DNA of 64,000 nt from Paenibacillus sp. Marseille-Q4541 (GCF_018310695.1 NZ_JAGXCY010000005.1:186001-250000); one strand, 5' to 3'. Shown: positions 24,417 to 34,146, counted from the first letter of the stretch. Numbers and translations are program-made. The notes: generated from the sequence alone by a model not told the origin.

Positions 24417-26222
24417 ATGAATGAATTAAAACTTTACATGAAAAAGCTCTACGCCATTACAGGCGGTAAACTGATTGTCAATGTGATCTGTATGGTCGTC
24501 ATCAGTATTCTAGAAGGGGTAGGCATCTATATGCTCGTTCCTATGCTGGCGGCAATTGGCATTTTAGGCACAGGGTTTGGTGGATCGCTGCCACTAGAAT
24601 GGTTAAAATCTCTATTGCAATACATTCCCCAAGACTCCCAGCTTGCTGTAGTGTTGATTATCTTTGTCAGTATTATAGCTTCCCAAGCTTTGTTACAGCG
24701 TAATCAGACCATTCTGAGTTCGCAAATACAGCAGCATTTTGTACATACACTTCGTTATGAAACTTATCAGCTTCTATTACAGTCGAAGTGGGAGCTGTTT
24801 ATGAGCAAGCGTAAATCGGATTTTAGTCACATTTTGACTTCTGAGCTGGCTCGTGTCAGCCAGGGTACTACACTTCTCCTAAGACTGACATCCGCATCTA
24901 TTTTTACACTAATACAGATTGGCTTTGCCTTCTGGTTGTCTCCGAAACTGACTTTGCTCGTATTAGGTAGCGCAGCGCTACTTTTCTTTTTACTGCGCCC
25001 TTTTGTACACAAAGCCAAAAAGCTTGGTGACCACACTTCCGATTTATCTCAGCAATATATGTCCGAAATTGTAGAGCATTTTAATGGCATGAAAGACATT
25101 AAGAGCAACGGGCTTGAAAAGCAGCATGTTCAAGGATTTCGGGCATTGTGCCTGAGGATGGAACAAAATATGGTCGATTTTATCAAATTGAATTCTGCTA
25201 CACAACTTATCTATCAGATCTCAGCTGTCATCATCATTGCTTTATTTGTTTACTCTTCTATACATCTCTTTGCATCTCAAGGGGAGTCGTTGCTGCTATT
25301 AATCGTAATTTTCACCAGGCTGTGGCCGAGATTCTCAATGATTCAAACAAGTATAGAATATATTGTGTCTATGATTCCCGCATTTCGTAGTTTGATGCAG
25401 CTCCAAAGAGAATGTGAGGGGGCGAGGGAGAACAAGGACTTTACCGAAAATGAATCTGATTATTCAGATAGAATGCCCATCCTTCTAAAGCATGGAATTC
25501 GATATGGGCAGTTGTCTTATCGTTATCCTGGTCAAAAGAAAGATGCACTTCATGGAATCAATGCTTTTATTCCTGTTAATGGGATGACAGCAGTCGTAGG
25601 TCGATCTGGTGCGGGGAAGAGTACATTCATTGATCTTCTGATGGGCCTTATAGAGCCAACAGAAGGAGAAATATTGCTGGATCACGCTCCTCTGCATGAG
25701 GAGCAGCGTATGAGCTGGAGACAATCCATCAGTTATGTCTCGCAAGATCCTTTTTTATTTCATTCGAGTATCCGTGATAATTTGTTACTGGTCAGGCCTG
25801 GTGCCACAGAAGAAGAGTTATGGGAGTCTCTAGAGTTTGCTGCTGCTGGGTTTGTCAAAAAGCTGCCACAGGGGCTGGATACGGTCATTGGGGACCGCGG
25901 TGTACGTTTATCCGGGGGAGAACGGCAACGCATTGTACTGGCGAGGGCTATTTTGCGGAATCCTTCCGTTCTGATACTGGATGAGGCTACGAGTGCACTG
26001 GATAGTCAAAATGAGCTGCACATTCAGGATGCTTTGGATGCACTCAAAGGATCGATGACCATTATTGTTATTGCTCATCGATTATCGACCATTCGAAATG
26101 CAGATCAGGTCATTGTACTTGAGGAAGGAAGGGTCATGCAACAAGGAGAATATGAAGGATTGGCAAGTGATGAAGAAGGGGCTTTCGGACAGCTGTTATC
26201 CTACCAGACGAAGGCGACATGA
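24417..26222 (+). CDS. Lasso peptide ABC exporter (D protein)
   Basis: A half-transporter of 601 residues: an N-terminal membrane domain with about six helices (1-320) and a C-terminal nucleotide-binding domain with Walker A GRSGAGKST, signature LSGGERQR, Walker B VLILDEATSALD and the switch His in IAHRLSTIRNADQ. It would work as a homodimer, exporting the mature lasso peptide and giving self-immunity. Last gene of the operon; its stop is only 37 bases from the convergent cysC stop, with no visible terminator between them. Confidence 0.92.
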   Translation: MNELKLYMKKLYAITGGKLIVNVICMVVISILEGVGIYMLVPMLAAIGILGTGFGGSLPLEWLKSLLQYIPQDSQLAVVLIIFVSIIASQALLQRNQTILSSQIQQHFVHTLRYETYQLLLQSKWELFMSKRKSDFSHILTSELARVSQGTTLLLRLTSASIFTLIQIGFAFWLSPKLTLLVLGSAALLFFLLRPFVHKAKKLGDHTSDLSQQYMSEIVEHFNGMKDIKSNGLEKQHVQGFRALCLRMEQNMVDFIKLNSATQLIYQISAVIIIALFVYSSIHLFASQGESLLLLIVIFTRLWPRFSMIQTSIEYIVSMIPAFRSLMQLQRECEGARENKDFTENESDYSDRMPILLKHGIRYGQLSYRYPGQKKDALHGINAFIPVNGMTAVVGRSGAGKSTFIDLLMGLIEPTEGEILLDHAPLHEEQRMSWRQSISYVSQDPFLFHSSIRDNLLLVRPGATEEELWESLEFAAAGFVKKLPQGLDTVIGDRGVRLSGGERQRIVLARAILRNPSVLILDEATSALDSQNELHIQDALDALKGSMTIIVIAHRLSTIRNADQVIVLEEGRVMQQGEYEGLASDEEGAFGQLLSYQTKAT

Positions 26223-26259
26223 TCTTTTAACCATCACCACTCGTCTGGAGGACGATCTT

Positions 26260-26817
26260 CTAAAGGTTGTCCAGTTCTTGTAGGAGCCGTGTAATTGAAG
26301 TTTCTACATCCAGGAGCTCGGTATCGATGACGATATCGGGCTTATTTGGTATGTCGTAGGGTGCGGATACACCTGTAAAATGAGGGATTTCCCCTTTTCT
26401 TGCTTTGTTGTATAAACCTTTTGGATCTCTTGCTTCACAAACTTCCAGTGGACACTGGACGTAAACCTCAACAAATTGTCCGGGTGCAAACATTTCTTTT
26501 ACCATTTGACGATCTTCTTCATGCGGTGAAATGAATGCAGCAATGACGTAAAGTCCCGCATCAAGAAACAGCTTGGAAACCTCGCCTATTCGTCGTAGAT
26601 TTTCTTTGCGGTCGGCCGGGCTAAAACCAAGGTCCTGATTAAGACCCCGGCGTACCTGGTCCCCGTCGAGAATGTAACAGGGTACTCCCTGTTCTGCCCA
26701 GACTTGCTTGAGGTGAGTGGCTAGTGTCGTTTTGCCTGAACCCGATAAGCCGGTAAGCCAGATAACGCGTGGTGAAAGACTGGATGTTCGTAATGTGAAT
26801 TTTGTACTTGCTCCCAA
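26260..26817 (-). CDS. cysC: Adenylylsulfate (APS) kinase
   Basis: An APS kinase of 185 residues making PAPS from APS and ATP. P-loop GLSGSGKTT, then DGDQVRRGLNQDLGF and RKENLRRIGEV bind APS; RDPKGLYNKARKGEIPHFTG is the lid. Full length and apparently intact. It stands alone, without sat or cysH, which usually accompany it in assimilation operons. Its place beside a cluster with a PAPS-dependent sulfotransferase suggests a cofactor-supply role. It is convergent with the operon, so it is not co-transcribed; a promoter should lie in 26818-26988. Confidence 0.94.
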   Translation of the reverse strand: MGASTKFTLRTSSLSPRVIWLTGLSGSGKTTLATHLKQVWAEQGVPCYILDGDQVRRGLNQDLGFSPADRKENLRRIGEVSKLFLDAGLYVIAAFISPHEEDRQMVKEMFAPGQFVEVYVQCPLEVCEARDPKGLYNKARKGEIPHFTGVSAPYDIPNKPDIVIDTELLDVETSITRLLQELDNL

Positions 26818-26988
26818 TCTGTAATCCTCCTAATATTAAAAATACTTGAAAGCTACCATCAATTTCATATATTTTCCATTATACCACGAAGAACAATTCT
26901 AATCGGATTTAAAAGTTGGATTTCGGGGTAAACATCATTCAGGTCAAGTAGAAATGAATTGATGAAAAGTATTGGAGGAGGCACTACT

Positions 26989-27405
26989 ATGGTAGAGAAA
27001 AAAGGACCCTTACATATAAATGTTCAGTTTAAGTGTCTAGAATGTAACGAATCGATTCTCGTTCAATTTGTGGAAGAACAGATGGCTACCGTACGCTGTG
27101 CGACTTGTCAGCAAGGATATACGCTGATGAAACCAACCATTGGACAGGAAATTTTACTGGACTGGGAAAAAGAAGCGCTTTTCCAAAAAATCCGGGCAGA
27201 ACAAAATGAACAGGACAACACAGAGATGATGGCTCTCCTGATTAAAATTGTAGAACTACTAACATGGAAGGACGAAGGTCATGGGCAGATTCAGGCTATT
27301 GAAGCAGCTCGAAGCTGGCTGTCTCACTCAGGAAAATCGAATGTTGTTCGTGAACTGTTACAGATTATTTCAGAGCAGGAGAATCGGAAGGATTACCGAA
27401 GGTAA
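26989..27405 (+). CDS. Small zinc-ribbon protein, unknown function
   Basis: 138 residues from ATG 26989, 9 bases after GGAGGAGG. The first half carries two Cys pairs (FKCLECNES and VRCATCQQGY), a likely zinc ribbon. The second half is helical and acidic (KEALFQKIRAEQNEQDNTEMM, split by polar residues). I do not recognise the family. It is divergent from cysC with 171 bases between, and followed by pdaA. Possibly a regulator or adaptor; no function is claimed. Confidence 0.65.
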   Translation: MVEKKGPLHINVQFKCLECNESILVQFVEEQMATVRCATCQQGYTLMKPTIGQEILLDWEKEALFQKIRAEQNEQDNTEMMALLIKIVELLTWKDEGHGQIQAIEAARSWLSHSGKSNVVRELLQIISEQENRKDYRR

Positions 27406-27494
27406 GCTCTAACTTACAAGGGATGACATAAAAAGTTGAATTCTTGCTCATATTATCTTAAGAACAATAATGTGTAGATGATAGGAGCGGATTC

Positions 27495-28280
27495 ATGATG
27501 AAAAAGTGGTTTATGGCGAGCATGATGATCATCTTGATCATGTCCGGTGCCGGTATCCATAATATACAGGCTTCCCCTGTAAGAGATGCGTTTCACTTCG
27601 GTTTCAAAAAAAGCAAAGATGGCCAGCTTCCGTCCATTAATGAGGAAGGTTTTAAGGAAATTCTTATGAAAAACGAAGCGATATTTCTTGGAGACACCAA
27701 ACAGAAGGAATTGTATCTGACGTTTGATAATGGATATGAGAACGGATATACACCTGCAATTCTTGATGTTCTTAAAGAAAAGAAGGTTCCAGCGGCCTTT
27801 TTCGTAACAGGGCATTATTTAAAAGATAAGCCTGATTTAGTACGAAGAATGAGTCAGGAGGGGCATATTGTCGGAAATCATTCCTGGAGTCATCCGGATA
27901 TGAGCGTAACTCCAGATGCCAAAATTATAGAAGAGCTGGATAAGGTCAAACAGGAAGTCGTTGCTCTGACAGGAAAGGAAATCCCTTATCTTCGTCCACC
28001 TCGCGGAATCTTTAGTGATCGTTCGTTAACTGTCAGCAAAAATCAAGGTTATATCAATGTGTTTTGGTCCGTCGCTTATAAAGACTGGGATACGAAGGTG
28101 CAGCATGGCGCTCAGTATGCTTATGATCAAGTTATGAAGCAGCTTCATCCCGGAGCGGTTATCTTACTCCATTCCGTGTCTAAAGATAATACGGAAGCGC
28201 TAGGTCAAATTATTGATGCGGCAAGAGCACAGGGCTATACGTTTAAAAGTTTGGATGAGTTGAAAACAAAAACCTATTAG
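27495..28280 (+). CDS. pdaA: Delta-lactam-biosynthetic peptidoglycan deacetylase
   Basis: A secreted polysaccharide deacetylase of 261 residues. Signal peptide at about 1-26 (MIILIMSGAGIHNIQA). The NodB-like domain shows motif 1 TFDNGYENGY, motif 2 HSWSHPDM (metal His residues), motif 3 LRPPRG and the C-terminal LLHSVSKDNT. TFDNGYE is the PdaA variant of the usual TFDDGP. PdaA removes the acetyl group from MurNAc during spore cortex synthesis, creating muramic delta-lactam needed for germination. AGGAG precedes ATG 27495. Monocistronic with a terminator. Confidence 0.88.
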   Translation: MMKKWFMASMMIILIMSGAGIHNIQASPVRDAFHFGFKKSKDGQLPSINEEGFKEILMKNEAIFLGDTKQKELYLTFDNGYENGYTPAILDVLKEKKVPAAFFVTGHYLKDKPDLVRRMSQEGHIVGNHSWSHPDMSVTPDAKIIEELDKVKQEVVALTGKEIPYLRPPRGIFSDRSLTVSKNQGYINVFWSVAYKDWDTKVQHGAQYAYDQVMKQLHPGAVILLHSVSKDNTEALGQIIDAARAQGYTFKSLDELKTKTY

Positions 28281-28314
28281 TCCGCTTCTAATTTTATCGT
28301 TGTAAGATAAAAGA

Positions 28315-28347
28315 AAACACCTTTTCCAAATGGAAAAGGTGTTTATT
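28315..28347. terminator. Bidirectional intrinsic terminator
   Basis: AAACACCTTTTCC (28315-28327) and GGAAAAGGTGTTT (28332-28344) form a perfect stem between the convergent pdaA and degV genes. Confidence 0.85.
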
Positions 28348-28350
28348 GGG

Positions 28351-29199
28351 CTATGCTTTTACGTAGATAAGTCCAATGGTTTTAGGCCCACAATGGCTCG
28401 AAATTACGCAACCTGCAGTAGATAGTTCTACATGCTTAGCTTTAGTTTGTTCTTTTAAAGTCTTCTGGAGCATAAGAGCGTCTTCTTCACACATGGAATG
28501 TACGACGATAATCGTATCGTTATCCATTTCATCCGCCTTGCTAAGTGCATTCGTCAGCATTTGATCGATGGCTTTTTCCCGTTTTCCTCTGACTTTATAA
28601 GCAGGGGTCATTTTCCCATTAATAACCTTGATTACAGGTCTGATTTTGAGCAGACTGCCTATCAGATTTTGCATTCCTGAACAACGGCCGCCCATGTATA
28701 GATAATCAAGGGTATCGATGACAAACTCGGTGTCTACTTTAGGTCTCATCCCGGTCAGCAGGTCAACAATTTCAGAAACAGATTTCCCTTGTTCTGCAGC
28801 GCGAACAGCTTGCATAACAAGTACGCCAATTCCTGATGACAGATTAAGGGAGTCAAATACAGTAACACTTCCTTCAGGATATTCACCTGATGCGAGTAAA
28901 GCATTTTGATACGTAGAAGAAAGCTCTGACGAGAGGCTGATATATAAAATACTATAGCCCTGATCTATGTATGGACCAAAAGAAGCCATAAAATCAGCAG
29001 GTGAAGGTGCAGCCGTTTTTGGAAGACGGCCTTCACGACCTACCCTTGCATAAAGCTCTTCGGGGCTAATATCAACACCATCTTTTAACGATTCATCGCC
29101 AAACACGGCATAAAGAGGAACAATACCAACCTCATGTTGCTGGGCCCAAGCCTTAGGCAAATCACTGGTGCTGTCCGCAAAAATTTTAATTCGCGACAT
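28351..29199 (-). CDS. DegV family fatty-acid-binding protein
   Basis: A protein of 282 residues. The start IKIFADSTSDLP is the DegV signature; KTAAPSPADF and ISLSSELSSTYQNA line the fatty-acid head group, and YLYMGGRCSGMQN and IISSHCGP-like VISSHCGPKTIGL complete the pattern. Proteins of this family (FakB) present fatty acids to the kinase FakA for phospholipid synthesis. AAGGGGAT precedes ATG 29199; a longer frame to 29232 exists. It is a single gene. Confidence 0.9.
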   Translation of the reverse strand: MSRIKIFADSTSDLPKAWAQQHEVGIVPLYAVFGDESLKDGVDISPEELYARVGREGRLPKTAAPSPADFMASFGPYIDQGYSILYISLSSELSSTYQNALLASGEYPEGSVTVFDSLNLSSGIGVLVMQAVRAAEQGKSVSEIVDLLTGMRPKVDTEFVIDTLDYLYMGGRCSGMQNLIGSLLKIRPVIKVINGKMTPAYKVRGKREKAIDQMLTNALSKADEMDNDTIIVVHSMCEEDALMLQKTLKEQTKAKHVELSTAGCVISSHCGPKTIGLIYVKA

Positions 29200-29287
29200 T
29201 ATAATCCCCTTTTTATTAAATTCATTTTGCATACGTTCTTAGTATAAAGCATATAGACTTACGTAGCAAAACGCTATGACATATTTT

Positions 29288-29716
29288 TTAGATAAAACTA
29301 AGACTGAAGAAGCCAACAACGATTAATAATACAACACCATTGATGATCATTCCAATGGTTGGGAAAATTTTCTTTCGGTTTTTAAGAGAAAGTCCAATAA
29401 TGGCCAAAATGACACCTACTAGATTAAAAGTTAATCCGATAAAAATCATAATTCCGATCATAATCACATAAAAGCTATCTAGCATCGCTTCCGGAGTTGG
29501 ATTCTCCATAATTTCTGCTGCCGCCGCTGGAGCAAGGGCAAGAATAACGGTATAAGCAATGAGCGCGAGGATTCCGATCACGAGAGACGCAATTCCTGGT
29601 CCAGAATGCTTCAATGGCGCCGCTGGGGGTTGAAATGTTCCATAAGGATTATTCACTTCAAGTAGTTCTTCTTGTTTTGTATCCAAGGTTTTACGATCTT
29701 CTTCATTATTATCCAT
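29288..29716 (-). CDS. DUF4190-like membrane protein
   Basis: A protein of 142 residues: a polar, Pro-rich N-terminus (residues 1-40 with NNPYGTFQPPAAP), then three hydrophobic segments at about 42-65, 82-107 and 117-141. The pattern GIASLVIGILALI followed by LAIIGLSLKN and IGMIINGVVLLI is typical of small Gram-positive DUF4190/DUF4064-type proteins. Function unknown. It is upstream of degV on the same strand with 88 bases between, so they may share transcription. Confidence 0.65.
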   Translation of the reverse strand: MDNNEEDRKTLDTKQEELLEVNNPYGTFQPPAAPLKHSGPGIASLVIGILALIAYTVILALAPAAAAEIMENPTPEAMLDSFYVIMIGIMIFIGLTFNLVGVILAIIGLSLKNRKKIFPTIGMIINGVVLLIVVGFFSLSFI

Positions 29717-29910
29717 TCAACTACTCCTTATATGCAGTTTTAACTTTTACTTTTCCATAAATTCTTTAAAAATGCAAGAAAAACGAAGCTATTAGCAAAA
29801 TCTCTGAATGTTGCAGTTTAGTGACAAACCTCACCCTAGATCTAGCTTATCATAAACCAATTGATGTAAGATGAAAGGAAGACGATAGGAACAAGGAGTG
29901 AAAAGTAAGC

Positions 29911-30282
29911 ATGGCAAGAAAATGGATTGGTATCGGTGCTATTTTTTCAATGCTTTCCGTTATGATCGGTGCATTTGGAGCGCATATGCTAGAACCTATC
30001 ATTGGGGAGGACAAGATTTCGGTATACGAGACAGGTGTCCAATACCATATGATACATGCGCTTGGACTTATTTTGATCGGAGTCATTGCGAAACTTTTTG
30101 GGGAAAGCAAACTACTTGTTTGGGCAGCAAGGCTGCTGTTTATTGGTATCATTCTGTTTTCTGGAAGTTTGTATGCTCTAAGTGTAAGTGGACTAGGTCC
30201 ATTAGGAGCAATTACTCCGCTTGGCGGGGTGTGTTTTATTGCAGGTTGGATATGCTTAGTTGTTTCCGCCTTGAAAAAATAA
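29911..30282 (+). CDS. ywdK: DUF423 family membrane protein (YwdK-like)
   Basis: A protein of 123 residues with four membrane helices. FSMLSVMIGAFGAHML near the N-terminus, then TGVQYHMIHALGLI, LLFIGIILFSGSLYAL and APLGG-like TPLGGVCFIAGW are the DUF423 signature. The function of this widespread family is unknown. AAGGAGTG lies upstream of the ATG. A terminator overlaps its end and serves the convergent gene. Confidence 0.88.
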   Translation: MARKWIGIGAIFSMLSVMIGAFGAHMLEPIIGEDKISVYETGVQYHMIHALGLILIGVIAKLFGESKLLVWAARLLFIGIILFSGSLYALSVSGLGPLGAITPLGGVCFIAGWICLVVSALKK

Positions 30283-30322
30283 AAAAACGGTTTGTCTCTT
30301 TAAAGAGACGAACCGTTTTTTT
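30282..30322. terminator. Bidirectional intrinsic terminator
   Basis: AACGGTTTGTCTCTT pairs with AAGAGACGAACCGTT, with flanking A and T runs, between two convergent genes. Confidence 0.85.
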
Positions 30323-30887
30323 ATACGTATTTTTCAATTTCAGAAGTGTGAATGGAGTAGACTTGTTTCTCGTCTACATGATATACACTAACCAAATTGG
30401 TTCCACGATCATAATTCAAAATTCGACACGGAATACTTTTTTGAAGCCCTTTTTTGTCTCGTATATCTATTCGAATGAGTCTGCCCGCTTGCATTGCTGA
30501 GTTAATCCAATCGTCGGTAGGACTTGTAGAAGCAGGTATGGATTGTTCTGGATGCAAAGGAGAGACTTGTCCTCTTACTGCCTGATTCACTGTATTGGAA
30601 TAGCTTCTATGCTTCATGGGTTCAGGATGAATGTAGCCACTCTGTTGCGGAGTGGTCGGATACTTGTCTGTTTCTGGAGAGGAGTTTTGTTGTAGAGCTT
30701 GTTTGATGATTGCCCCCAGCTCAATGCCGGACTGTATACGAAAGTCACTGATCCCATCCTGAGCATTGAGAATTTCGAGCAAAGCTTGCAGTGCATAGGC
30801 ATTGGAACGACTATGAATCATGATATCTACATTAAAAAGAAAACCTTGTTCATGATTTATGTTTGATGAAAATAATGAATTGTTCAT
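30321..30887 (-). CDS. Hypothetical protein with C-terminal beta-rich domain
   Basis: 188 residues from ATG 30887, with TGGGG 10 bases before it; a GTG at 30905 is in frame. The first 70 residues look globular and helical (SNAYALQALLEILNAQDG). A Pro/Ser/Gln-rich linker follows to about 135. The last 50 residues (RLIRIDIRDKKGLQ to VYSIHTSEIEKYV) look like a small beta barrel and recall a WYL- or SH3-like fold. No family recognised. Probably cytoplasmic. Confidence 0.55.
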   Translation of the reverse strand: MNNSLFSSNINHEQGFLFNVDIMIHSRSNAYALQALLEILNAQDGISDFRIQSGIELGAIIKQALQQNSSPETDKYPTTPQQSGYIHPEPMKHRSYSNTVNQAVRGQVSPLHPEQSIPASTSPTDDWINSAMQAGRLIRIDIRDKKGLQKSIPCRILNYDRGTNLVSVYHVDEKQVYSIHTSEIEKYV

Positions 30888-31054
30888 GTTTTGATTACCC
30901 CACACCGCAGATTTCTGTTACATTTTATGGATATGTATTTATCTAACTATATCATTAAAATGCAAAAAATAATAGTGCGATAGACATATAATGTTACAAA
31001 GGAACCATTAATTAATCAGGATAGTTGATATTTTAATAGGTTTATGGACACGTT

Positions 31055-31083
31055 TTGACAAAAAAATATTACTCCGCTACTGT
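31055..31083 (+). promoter_or_regulatory. Possible sigma-A promoter of yunC
   Basis: TTGACA (31055-31060), a 17-base spacer and TACTGT (31078-31083). The -35 is perfect and the -10 weak. It lies 68 bases before the yunC start. Confidence 0.4.
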
Positions 31084-31150
31084 CCACGCAGTTTGAAAGA
31101 CCTAGGAATATGATGTCGAGACGTAAAAGTGAAGGGGGTGTTTTTCGCAA

Positions 31151-31453
31151 ATGGTTACATTAGAACCGGTTCAAGTTGGAGATTATACCCTAACAGCAGT
31201 GGAAGTGAAGTTACCTAAAACGACGCTTATTACCGTTTCGACATCAAAGGGGTATATTATGTGCGGAGCGCTCGATGTGGGTTTACTTAATGAACGTCTG
31301 GGACAACGACAAATTATTGCAGCAAGAGCAGTCGGAGTTAAAACCGTTGCAGAATTACTAGCAGCGCCAATGGAATCCGTAACACACGAAGCCGAGAAGC
31401 TAGGTATCGTACCAGGCATGACTGGGGTGGAGGCACTTATTAGAATGATGTAA
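31151..31453 (+). CDS. yunC: DUF1805 protein, YunC-like
   Basis: A protein of 100 residues. LPKTTLITVSTSKGYIMCGALDV and GVKTVAELL fit the DUF1805 family to which Bacillus subtilis YunC belongs. The fold is compact alpha/beta; function unknown. AAGGGGGTG lies 9 bases before the ATG. In Bacillus subtilis yunC is next to yunD; here a yunD-like gene lies 11 kb away. Followed by a terminator. Confidence 0.85.
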   Translation: MVTLEPVQVGDYTLTAVEVKLPKTTLITVSTSKGYIMCGALDVGLLNERLGQRQIIAARAVGVKTVAELLAAPMESVTHEAEKLGIVPGMTGVEALIRMM

Positions 31454-31479
31454 TGGAGGCGCTTCTTATCCAGTGCATA

Positions 31480-31516
31480 AAAAAAGCAGTCCCCAGTAGA
31501 GGGGCTGCTTTTTTAT
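31480..31516. terminator. Bidirectional intrinsic terminator
   Basis: AAAAAAGCAG and CCCC pair with GGGG and CTGCTTTTTT, with one bulged base, between convergent yunC and mtnA. Confidence 0.85.
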
Positions 31517-31532
31517 GTAAATCTATTTCTAT

Positions 31533-32624
31533 TTACGCCTGATTATCAGAATACAAAGCCTTTAAATTTTGGTCAAAAGGTGCTCGTACGATCCCTTTTT
31601 CCGTAATAATAGCAGTCACATACTCGCTTGGTGTCACGTCAAATGCAGGGTTGAACACTTTAATTCCTTGTGGAGCGGTTCGCTTACCGAATCCTTCTGT
31701 CACTTCTTCAGCAGCTCGTTCCTCAATAGGGATATGAGCGCCTGACGGCGTATTCAGGTCAATGGTTGACATCGGGCATGCTACATAGAATGGGATTCCA
31801 TGAGCTTTTGCAAGAACAGCTACACTGTATGTACCGATCTTGTTGGCTACATCGCCGTTTGCGGCTACACGGTCTGTACCAACTATAACTGCTTGGATCC
31901 ATCCCTTGGACATGACCATTCCCGCCATATTATCCGTAATAAGAGTGACATCGATTCCAGCTTGTTGCAATTCAAATGCAGTCAGACGTGCACCTTGAAG
32001 TACAGGGCGAGTTTCGTCTGCAAAAATTTTGAGATTTATTCCTTGTTCCTTGGCAAGATACATCGGAGCTGTTGCCGTACCGTATTTTGCTGTCGCTAAC
32101 CCTCCGGCGTTACAGTGTGTAAGTACACCCATACCATCTTGGAATAAAGGCAAGGCATTTTCGCCAATCCGTCTGCATACTTCTTCATCTTCTGTACGGA
32201 TCGTTATTGCTTCTTGTTCAAGAGTCTCATTTAATTCCGAAATGGAAAGGTGATTAGAATCTTGACTCCGCTTTACGGCTACCGCATACATACGGTCGAG
32301 CGCCCAGAAAAGATTCACCGCTGTAGGCCGAGAAGTTGCGAGATAATCACATACTTCCTTTACTTTGATGAGCCATTCCTCTGTATTTCCTTCTTGATAT
32401 TTGCGTGCTCCCAGTACAACTCCAAATGCTGCTGCGATACCGATAGCTGGAGCACCGCGTACTTTCATGGCATGAATCGAATCCCATATTTCTTCCGGTG
32501 TGAACAGGTCAAGCATGACTATGGATTCTGGCAACAGTCTCTGATCGAGGAGTTCGAGTCGGTCCCCTCTCCAGTTTAGTGAAATTAACGGATTGAATTC
32601 AGTATTCGTGCTGTAAGTGCTCAT
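31533..32624 (-). CDS. mtnA: S-methyl-5-thioribose-1-phosphate isomerase
   Basis: A methionine salvage enzyme of 363 residues converting methylthioribose-1-phosphate to methylthioribulose-1-phosphate. Signatures: [16 protein letters not shown] near the N-terminus, [17 protein letters not shown] (catalytic Cys), [11 protein letters not shown] and [18 protein letters not shown] (catalytic Asp). The start overlaps the mtnK stop by 4 bases, so both are co-translated. Confidence 0.95.
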   Translation of the reverse strand: MSTYSTNTEFNPLISLNWRGDRLELLDQRLLPESIVMLDLFTPEEIWDSIHAMKVRGAPAIGIAAAFGVVLGARKYQEGNTEEWLIKVKEVCDYLATSRPTAVNLFWALDRMYAVAVKRSQDSNHLSISELNETLEQEAITIRTEDEEVCRRIGENALPLFQDGMGVLTHCNAGGLATAKYGTATAPMYLAKEQGINLKIFADETRPVLQGARLTAFELQQAGIDVTLITDNMAGMVMSKGWIQAVIVGTDRVAANGDVANKIGTYSVAVLAKAHGIPFYVACPMSTIDLNTPSGAHIPIEERAAEEVTEGFGKRTAPQGIKVFNPAFDVTPSEYVTAIITEKGIVRAPFDQNLKALYSDNQA

Positions 32625-33844
32625 CGTTGTCCTACCTTTCCTTTACTTGCATCAGAAATAAGATTCATAAATTCAGAGATTGATGTAATCTGACGGTGAT
32701 TTTTCACCAGACTTTTACCAATGGTGAGTGCTTTACGTTCAGCCTGTTCTCTTAGGGCTGCATCTTCAATCGTATCGATGTCTGCTGCATGGGCAAGTCC
32801 GACAATACGGCGAATCATTTTGCTGCCAGCAAATCCGGCGCTATCTTGAAGGAGCCTTGTAATATACAGTTCTTGATAACCTTTTGTGCGAGCCATATAG
32901 TCCTGAACATCTTGTTCCCACAGCGCACGGAAATGGAGTTCAAACTCATTCCATACATCCTGAACCATATCGAGCAATTCTTCTTCCCGTGTTGCGGCAG
33001 CAACGCCTTCTGAAATCCAGCCGGGTACAGACGCATAGTGTAGAAGTAGATTAGCAAGAACCGCACCGATGTCAAAACCCATCGGACCATAATAACCAAA
33101 TTCGGGGTCTATTACTTTTGTAGATTCTGGTGTGATAAAAATACTTCCTGTATGAAGATCTCCATGCAGCAAGGCTTGCGTTTGGGTTAGGAACTTTTCA
33201 CGTAAAATCGCAATTTCCAAGTGTAGTTCTGTGTCCGTACGTAGCGCTTCAGCCTCATCTTCAATAATAGGGGAGTAACTGTTGCGTTCTGAAATACGAT
33301 AAGGTTCTTCAAAAATAAGATCTTCGGTAATTTTACATTGATCAGGGTTTACGAATTTTTTGACACTTTCCTTCTTAAGAGACTGATCCATTGCTAGGTC
33401 AGATGTGTAGAAAAGAGTCCGAGCCATAAATTGTCCGATATGTTTCGCAAACAAAGGATAATGGTTTCCTTCTATTAAACCTTTTCTCATAATGACATGA
33501 TCACTGAGATCTTCCATGATTGTAAGGGCAAGTTCATCATCATAATAATATACTTCCGGAACAGAGCCTGGGCAGAGTCTGTACTCTTCCTGAAGAAGCT
33601 CACGTTCAATTCTTGCACGGTCTAGTGATAGTGGCCAAGATTCGCCAACAATTTTCGCATAGGGTAAGGCCTGTTTAACGATAACACTTTTGCTGGAATT
33701 TATATCGGTAACATGAAAAACGAGATTCAGGTTACCGTCACCTATTTCCCGGCAAGTAAGTTCGCTGTTAGCATCAAATAAATCCAGTACTTTCTGAGAC
33801 AGTTGCATAGCTTCATCAAGAGTTAAAGGATGATATGAAGACAA
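32621..33844 (-). CDS. mtnK: 5-methylthioribose kinase
   Basis: About 407 residues. The kinase-fold enzyme phosphorylates methylthioribose in methionine salvage. [13 protein letters not shown] is the nucleotide loop, [16 protein letters not shown] and [11 protein letters not shown] the catalytic loop, and [16 protein letters not shown] the metal site. GGAGG abuts a GTG at 33853, leaving no spacing, whereas TTG 33844 stands 8 bases after it and is preferred. First gene of mtnK-mtnA. I looked upstream for the SAM riboswitch often found before these genes and saw none. Confidence 0.93.
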   Translation of the reverse strand: MSSYHPLTLDEAMQLSQKVLDLFDANSELTCREIGDGNLNLVFHVTDINSSKSVIVKQALPYAKIVGESWPLSLDRARIERELLQEEYRLCPGSVPEVYYYDDELALTIMEDLSDHVIMRKGLIEGNHYPLFAKHIGQFMARTLFYTSDLAMDQSLKKESVKKFVNPDQCKITEDLIFEEPYRISERNSYSPIIEDEAEALRTDTELHLEIAILREKFLTQTQALLHGDLHTGSIFITPESTKVIDPEFGYYGPMGFDIGAVLANLLLHYASVPGWISEGVAAATREEELLDMVQDVWNEFELHFRALWEQDVQDYMARTKGYQELYITRLLQDSAGFAGSKMIRRIVGLAHAADIDTIEDAALREQAERKALTIGKSLVKNHRQITSISEFMNLISDASKGKVGQR

Positions 33845-34146
33845 GGTAGGCACCTCCGCTAAAGTATATGATAAAGAACAAACCCAACTTCTTTACTTGG
33901 TATATCAGTATATCGGATTCACTTACAATTTTGTAGCATTATTTTGGTACCTTCATCCGTTCTAAAAGTCTAGTTTTCTTTTCGAGAGCAAGATAGAGTT
34001 GTTTCATCAAGTAACATGGAGGGTAAATCTAAAGTAGCAGCGAAGAGAGGAAAAGAAACTTCCGATCTTCACCAAATAAAATGATTTCTAATCTACATAA
34101 GGATTGGAAACTCACATTATATAATAAGATAAAGGATGGGATATTA
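33845..34146. other. Intergenic region between mtnK and dps
   Basis: 302 bases between divergent genes. TATAAT occurs at about 34120 near dps without a matching -35 that I trust. No S-box, T-box or other RNA fold was recognised. Confidence 0.4.

Noticed and set aside
33845..34060. SAM (S-box) riboswitch before mtnK
   Set aside because: Looked for on the - strand because mtnK operons often have one; the conserved core sequences and a terminator stem are not there.
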